Assembly (NCBI GenBank): GCA_023228885.1
Contig: JALOAJ010000054.1
Location: 1-10,362 of the forward strand
Source of the DNA: Bacillota bacterium
GTDB taxonomy: Bacteria; Bacillota; Clostridia; Monoglobales; Firm-18
Reading direction: 5' to 3'
Length of the DNA stretch: 10,362 nucleotides
Position 1 is the first letter of the stretch; each line of letters starts with the position of its first letter. Below the pieces are notes generated by a model. That model worked only from the letters and a program-made list of their open reading frames with translations, made no database searches and was not told where the DNA came from. The translations under genes were made by a program, and so were the position numbers. Below are positions 7,118 to 10,362 of the stretch, in pieces.

Positions 7118-8419
7118 TTAGGCGTATTTAGGCAGCCAATCTACATGCGCCTCAATCAGTTCATCGCATAACGCTTTTATTTCGTCTATTGTTAGCTCTG
7201 AACCGGTGTGAGGGTCAAGCATGGCGGCATGATATATGCTTTCTTTTTTGCGAGTAACGGCAGCTTCTATTGTGAGCAACTGCGTGTTTATATTGGTTCT
7301 GTTGAGTGCGGCAAGCTGCTCGGGCAAGTTGCCGATATAACAGGGGGTTACCCCGCTTGAATCAACAAGGCAGGGCACTTCAACACACGCCTCGGACGGA
7401 AGGTTTGGAATAAGCCCGGTATTTTGCACATTACCGCCTATTTTTATAGGCTTGTTTGTTTCCATCGCCTCTATTATATACGAACCGTACTCATGTGTAC
7501 GCTTGTGCGTCAACTCATGGTTTTTAGTCAATTCATCACGCTGAGTTTCCCATTTTTTTATTTGGTTTACACAGCGCCGCAAATATTCGTCAATAGGAAT
7601 GTTGAATTTGTCAATAAGCTCCGGATGCGTATTTTTTATCCAATACGGCAAATATTCCGCCAAATGCTCGCTTGATTCGGTTACATAATAGCCGAAATGC
7701 TTCATAATTTCAATGCGCACCATATTATCATGCTTTTCTGTTTTTTCCGCGGCAAGCCTTTTAATTTGCGGGTATAAGTCGTTGCCGTCTTTATCGCGTA
7801 TTTCAAGCAGCCATGCCATGTGATTAATTCCGGCTATTTTATCGGTAACTCCGTCCGCTTCAAGCCCCACCGTTTTGAGCAAGCTTTTGCTGCACACCTG
7901 AACGCTATGGCACAGACCTACCATTTTAACATTTGTATATCGCTGCATTGCCCCCGTTATCATCGCCATAGGGTTTGTGTAATTAAGCAACCACGCGTTG
8001 GGGCACACTTCTTCAATGTCTCGCGCAAAATCAAACATCACCGGAATGGTGCGCAATGCACGGAATATCCCGCCGATTCCCAATGTGTCGCCGATTGTTT
8101 GCTGTAAACCGTATTTTTTCGGTATCTCAAAGTCGGTAACGGTGCAAGGCTCGTAGCCGCCAACCTGAATAGCGTTGACAATATAGCTTGCGCCCCGTAG
8201 CGCCTCTTTTCTATCGGTGTACTTTGTTATACTGGCCCTGCCCTCGTTACAATTTTTATTTATTATGCACAGCATGTTGTATGATTCTTCAAGCCTAACC
8301 TCGTCAATGTCATACAGCGCAATATTGCAATTTTGAATTGCAGGCGTAAGCATAACATCCCCTAAAACATTTTTTGCAAAAACACTGCTGCCCGCACCCA
8401 TAAATGTTATTTTTAACAT
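7118..8419 (-). CDS. glycoside hydrolase family 4 (alpha-galactosidase/alpha-glucosidase type)
   Basis: A 433-residue GH4 enzyme. These hydrolases use NAD+ and Mn2+ and cleave glycosides by a redox-elimination mechanism in the cytosol. The N-terminal Rossmann motif is GAGSSVF (8-14). NYTNPMA is near 146-152. The metal site is seen as GLCHSVQ (C170, H171) and INHMAW (H200). The CHS form is characteristic of the AglA/MelA branch acting on non-phosphorylated alpha-glucosides or alpha-galactosides, as opposed to the CN-type 6-phospho-glycosidases or CHG-type alpha-galacturonidases. The exact substrate cannot be read from sequence. The ATG at 8419 is chosen because it gives the standard N-terminus MLKITFMGAG. 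An upstream ATG at 8479 would add 20 non-conserved residues and leave almost no leader after the -10 boxes. The gene is divergent from an AraC-type regulator that probably controls it; no sugar transporter is next to it in this window. Confidence 0.93.
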   Translation of the reverse strand: MLKITFMGAGSSVFAKNVLGDVMLTPAIQNCNIALYDIDEVRLEESYNMLCIINKNCNEGRASITKYTDRKEALRGASYIVNAIQVGGYEPCTVTDFEIPKKYGLQQTIGDTLGIGGIFRALRTIPVMFDFARDIEEVCPNAWLLNYTNPMAMITGAMQRYTNVKMVGLCHSVQVCSKSLLKTVGLEADGVTDKIAGINHMAWLLEIRDKDGNDLYPQIKRLAAEKTEKHDNMVRIEIMKHFGYYVTESSEHLAEYLPYWIKNTHPELIDKFNIPIDEYLRRCVNQIKKWETQRDELTKNHELTHKRTHEYGSYIIEAMETNKPIKIGGNVQNTGLIPNLPSEACVEVPCLVDSSGVTPCYIGNLPEQLAALNRTNINTQLLTIEAAVTRKKESIYHAAMLDPHTGSELTIDEIKALCDELIEAHVDWLPKYA

Positions 8420-8487
8420 AAATACAATCACTAACCTTTCCGGCTCACAAAATTTAATTAAACTTGCACTCCGCCCCAATGATGTTA

Positions 8488-8516
8488 TTGATTATAATTA
8501 TAATATATGTTAAAAT
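8488..8516 (+). promoter_or_regulatory. promoter for the AraC-family gene
   Basis: -35 TTGATT (8488-8493), a 17-base spacer, then -10 TAAAAT (8511-8516), about 65 bases before the coding start. Its -35 and spacer overlap the minus-strand -10 boxes of the GH4 gene, so RNA polymerase cannot occupy both at once. Motif-based. Confidence 0.55.
8491..8502 (-). promoter_or_regulatory. -10 region(s) for the GH4 gene
   Basis: Two adjacent perfect TATAAT boxes read on the minus strand (8496-8491 and 8502-8497), about 70 bases before the GH4 ATG. At 17 bases upstream there is only a poor -35 (TTTATT or TGTAAA), which fits a promoter needing an activator such as the divergent AraC-type protein. I could not identify a clear pair of operator half-sites. 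Confidence 0.45.
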
Positions 8517-8580
8517 AAATTTACATGATATTATGTTGGCACTGGATGGACTTTTGTTGCTTATATAAATAAAAAGGGGG

Positions 8581-9390
8581 TTGCCCTTAATTAACAGTAT
8601 TATAATAAACAATCAATATAATACCGACATCGAGCTTTTCCAATGCGGTTGGGAAAAATGCGAGCCTTCGCATTATTTCGGTCCGGCAGTTCGTGATTAC
8701 TACATAATACATTATGTTGTGTCAGGTGAGGGCATTTTTAAAACGGGCGAAGCAGCACGCAGCATAATGCCGGAGCATGGATTTTTAATTTGCCCGCATC
8801 AGCTCACATTTTACCAAGCCAACCGCAACAACCCTTGGGAGTATGTCTGGATTGGCTTTAACGGTGCAAAAGCAAAGGAGCTGTTAAAAAAGGCGGGGCT
8901 TAGTGAAAAAGCGCCTGTGTTTTTCGATGTCGGCGCCGGGAAATTTTTTGAAGAATTTAAAAAATGTCAAAACGGCAACGCAAAGGAAATTAAACTTCTT
9001 TCGATTTTATACGGTCTTTTTGCACACTTAGCGCAAAATGTTGCGCCTGAGCAACCAAGCGTCAAAGACGCGGTCTGCCGTTACACAAACCAAGCAATGC
9101 AATATATAGCCGGCAACTATATGAACAAAATAACCGTGGCGGACATAGCTGATAAAATCGGTCTGAACCGAAGTTATTTTTTTAAAGTTTTTAAAAAGCA
9201 AACGGGCGTTTCGCCTAAAGAATACCTAATTGCGCTTAGAATGGATAAGGCATGCCGCCTGCTTAACGAAACCAATTTAAAGATAGGCGATATTGCGCGC
9301 TCGGTAGGCTACGATGACGAATTTGCCTTTGCAAGGATATTTAAACTAAAAAAAGGTGTCAGCCCATCCAAGTATAGAAAAGGAAGTTAA
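8581..9390 (+). CDS. AraC family transcriptional regulator
   Basis: A DNA-binding regulator of about 266-269 residues. The N-terminal half is a cupin sugar-sensing domain of the AraC_binding type (DYYIIHYVVSGEGIF). The C-terminal ~100 residues hold two helix-turn-helix motifs: the first around VADIADKIGLNRSYFFKVFK, the second around IGDIARSVGYDDEFAFARIF, ending GVSPSKYRK. The second helix has 'DDEFAFARIFK' where most relatives have 'xxFSRxFK', still a normal member. It is divergent from the GH4 gene, so it is probably its sugar-responsive activator. The only NTG start is TTG at 8581. The excellent ribosome binding sequence AAAGGGGGT (8573-8581) overlaps that TTG, whereas an ATT codon at 8590 sits at ideal spacing, so translation may really start there. 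The ferritin-like gene follows after a short gap. Confidence 0.93.
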   Translation: MPLINSIIINNQYNTDIELFQCGWEKCEPSHYFGPAVRDYYIIHYVVSGEGIFKTGEAARSIMPEHGFLICPHQLTFYQANRNNPWEYVWIGFNGAKAKELLKKAGLSEKAPVFFDVGAGKFFEEFKKCQNGNAKEIKLLSILYGLFAHLAQNVAPEQPSVKDAVCRYTNQAMQYIAGNYMNKITVADIADKIGLNRSYFFKVFKKQTGVSPKEYLIALRMDKACRLLNETNLKIGDIARSVGYDDEFAFARIFKLKKGVSPSKYRKGS

Positions 9391-9411
9391 AGGTTATACT
9401 AATTTTCGGAG

Positions 9412-9645
9412 GTGGCTACCATAACAAACACTTTTGGAGAAGATAATACAGTTATCAGGGATAGACTAATGAGGGCGTGGCAAAATTCAACCGAGCTCAC
9501 CCGCGATTTTGAAATGTATTCAAAAAGAATGCCGCAAGGTGAATTGTCTGATATGTTTAAAGATTTTGCCCGAGATGAGGCGGGGCACGCAACAAAGCTA
9601 CGCAGTATATTAAACAAAGTTGAAAGCGAAGAAGTTGATTTTTAA
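9412..9645 (+). CDS. small ferritin/rubrerythrin-like two-helix protein
   Basis: A short acidic helical protein of about 74-77 residues. Counting from the ATA at 9421, helix one carries E25 and E31 (STELTRDFEMY). Helix two carries the ExxH pair E53/H56 (FARDEAGHATKL), the arrangement of one ferritin-like half-bundle as in rubrerythrins. A full ferritin-like domain has four helices and two such halves, so this would have to dimerise to build a di-iron site, or bind no metal. No close named relative is recognised and the assignment is by motif only. GGAGG at 9408-9412 overlaps the GTG at 9412 and is eight bases before ATA 9421, so the real start may be ATA; an internal ATG at 9469 is a weaker option. 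It lies about 20-30 bases after the AraC gene and is probably cotranscribed. Confidence 0.62.
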   Translation: MATITNTFGEDNTVIRDRLMRAWQNSTELTRDFEMYSKRMPQGELSDMFKDFARDEAGHATKLRSILNKVESEEVDF

Positions 9646-9677
9646 CATTAACGCTAATTACAAATTGGTAAATACCG

Positions 9678-9723
9678 ATTAGGGTATCATTAAAAAATTA
9701 AAATTTTTTAATGATACCCTAAT
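9678..9723. repeat. perfect long palindrome (22-bp arms)
   Basis: Arms 9678-9699 and 9702-9723 are exact reverse complements around a central AA. The outer part is ATTAGGGTATCATT and the inner part is an A6/T6 run. It lies between convergent genes. It could act as a bidirectional transcription stop, but the T-run is inside the stem rather than after it, unlike a standard terminator. A protein-binding palindrome or a remnant of joined insertion-element ends are alternatives; no target-site duplication is seen. Confidence 0.85.
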
Positions 9724-9764
9724 TAATTCTTCCCCCAACTTTTAAAAAGAAAACATAATACCGC

Positions 9765-9824
9765 TGTGGATAAAGTGGAAAACTCTGTGGATAACCACGA
9801 AACAAGGGTTTGTTTTGTGGATAA
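9765..9824 (+). promoter_or_regulatory. cluster of three perfect DnaA boxes
   Basis: TGTGGATAA, the complement of the DnaA box TTATCCACA, occurs exactly at 9765-9773, 9786-9794 and 9816-9824, all in one orientation. Starts are 21 and 30 bases apart, close to whole helical turns. A degenerate copy (AGTGGAAAA, 7 of 9) lies at 9774-9782. An A/T-rich palindrome lies about 40 bases to the left. The cluster is between two convergent gene ends, so ordinary promoter control is unlikely. A DnaA-binding cluster, a titration site or part of an origin are the options. Confidence 0.85.
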
Positions 9825-9872
9825 TTTGTAACATGGCCGCTTTTTTGCACATTTATGTAAACCAAGGGCTTT

Positions 9873-10130
9873 TTAAACAATCACCTTCAGCAATAAAATC
9901 ATTGCAAGCCCCGGAACGCCAAGCAGACCGACGGTAATTGCGGTTACAATATTTATCCCGATATACAGCCCAAAAAGCCCGCCAAGCAAATTAAATATTA
10001 TCAAGCATACAAAGCCCAGGGCGCAGTTAATAATCAGCTTTAAAAACCATTTTATCGGTTTGGCAAGCAAAACAAGCGTGATTACGGCAAGCACCGCCCC
10101 CGCCGAATAAGCAAACAGATATTGTCCCAT
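9873..10130 (-). CDS. bofA: BofA family pro-sigma-K processing inhibitor-like membrane protein
   Basis: An 85-residue, strongly hydrophobic protein with about two or three membrane segments, close to the 87 residues of B. subtilis BofA. Family features visible are KPIKWFLKLIIN, FNLLGG, INIVTAITVGLLGVPG and the hydrophobic LLLKVIV tail. BofA sits in the outer forespore membrane and restrains the SpoIVFB protease until pro-sigma-K should be cleaved; relatives also occur in clostridia lacking the full pathway, where the role is less certain. The ATG at 10130 is used because AGGTGGGGG lies eight bases upstream; the GTG at 10145 lies inside that ribosome binding site. A short leader ORF and an AT-rich promoter-like stretch precede it. 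Confidence 0.88.
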   Translation of the reverse strand: MGQYLFAYSAGAVLAVITLVLLAKPIKWFLKLIINCALGFVCLIIFNLLGGLFGLYIGINIVTAITVGLLGVPGLAMILLLKVIV

Positions 10131-10148
10131 AGTATAAACCCCCACCTG

Positions 10149-10181
10149 CTATATTTTTATAAGCCCAACGCAAATGTGCAT
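10149..10181 (-). CDS. possible 10-residue leader ORF before bofA
   Basis: On the minus strand GAGGGG lies seven bases before an ATG at 10181. The frame reads MHICVGLIKI and stops with TAG at 10149, just before the bofA ribosome binding site. It could be a translated leader affecting bofA translation, or chance. No run of one regulatory amino acid is present, so classical attenuation is not indicated. Confidence 0.25.
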   Translation of the reverse strand: MHICVGLIKI

Positions 10182-10202
10182 TAAGCTTCCCCTCTACAAT
10201 AT

Positions 10203-10235
10203 ATTATAGGACAATCATTATTATACTTATTTCAA
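10203..10235 (-). promoter_or_regulatory. candidate promoter region for bofA
   Basis: On the minus strand a perfect TATAAT occurs at 10208-10203 and another at 10225-10220, with TTGAAA at 10235-10230. The TTGAAA to nearer TATAAT spacing is 21 bases, too long for a good sigma-A promoter, so the exact pairing is unclear; another sigma factor could be used. Confidence 0.3.
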
Positions 10236-10262
10236 AACATAATGCCATATAAAATGGGCTTA

Positions 10263-10362
10263 TTATCCGAAAAGGTAATAAAAAAAACCCACCACAATCG
10301 AGGCAATTGTGCCAAAAACTATAACAGGCCCTGCCACCGTGAACATTTTTGCCCCCCCACCC
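10263..10362 (-). CDS. end of a hydrophobic protein, cut by the window edge
   Basis: On the minus strand one frame is open from the right edge to a TAA at 10263 and ends MFTVAGPVIVFGTIASIV then VGFFYYLFG, a single membrane segment. It may be the C-terminus of a larger membrane protein. It could also be a 27-residue protein starting at the ATG at 10346, since a G-rich stretch upstream could serve as a ribosome binding site. I do not recognise the family. Confidence 0.4.
   Translation of the reverse strand, partial: GGGAKMFTVAGPVIVFGTIASIVVGFFYYLFG

Noticed and set aside
8524..8535. Near-palindrome CATGATATTATG as an AraC operator
   Set aside because: It is imperfect, AT-rich and single; AraC-type sites are usually direct repeats, and no second copy was found.
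9646..9872. CRISPR or tandem repeat array suggested by repeated TGTGGATAA
   Set aside because: The repeated unit is only nine bases with unequal spacing and matches the DnaA box, so it is not a CRISPR array.

Overview
The window looks like part of a spore-forming Firmicute of the class Clostridia, probably an uncultured or gut type. This rests on a BofA-family sporulation gene, a DUF2508 (YaaL-type) gene, a TatD gene with its linked radical SAM gene, strong GGAGG-type ribosome binding sites, sigma-A-like promoters, frequent TTG/GTG starts and a moderate, AT-leaning base composition. No species can be named from sequence alone.

Left half (1-5736, all minus strand): one tight gene string reads metG, tatD, a TatD-linked radical SAM gene, leuA and cimA. 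A good promoter lies in front of metG. metG/tatD and tatD/radical SAM overlap by short stretches if their TTG starts are used, leuA follows after about 40 bases, and cimA follows leuA after 11. cimA runs off the left edge. The string joins methionyl-tRNA charging and a TatD metal-dependent hydrolase to the first steps of leucine synthesis (2-isopropylmalate synthase) and of threonine-independent isoleucine synthesis (citramalate synthase).

Middle (5776-7112, plus strand): a divergent promoter drives a membrane-anchored NusG domain II protein and an overlapping Gx-transporter (Hpre_diP_synt_I) membrane protein. This pairing resembles the EetA/EetB pair of flavin-based extracellular electron transfer. 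A DUF2508 gene follows and ends in a bidirectional hairpin terminator shared with the next, convergent gene.

Right part (7118-9645): a glycoside hydrolase family 4 gene (minus) is divergent from an AraC-family regulator (plus), with overlapping promoters between them. A very small ferritin/rubrerythrin-like two-helix protein follows the regulator. The regulator and the small protein both have an ideal ribosome binding site that overlaps the canonical start codon but is correctly spaced for an Ile codon (ATT, ATA).

Right end (9646-10362): the 227-base gap between convergent genes holds a perfect 22-bp-arm palindrome and three perfect DnaA boxes in the same orientation. Then come bofA (minus), a possible 10-codon leader ORF before it, and the tail of a hydrophobic protein cut by the edge. 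metG-tatD, yaaL and bofA are all near the replication origin in Bacillus subtilis, so the window may be a rearranged origin-proximal region. The DnaA-box cluster, the palindrome and the unusual start sites are the most interesting observations. I did not find a clear novel defence, CRISPR or mobile system.
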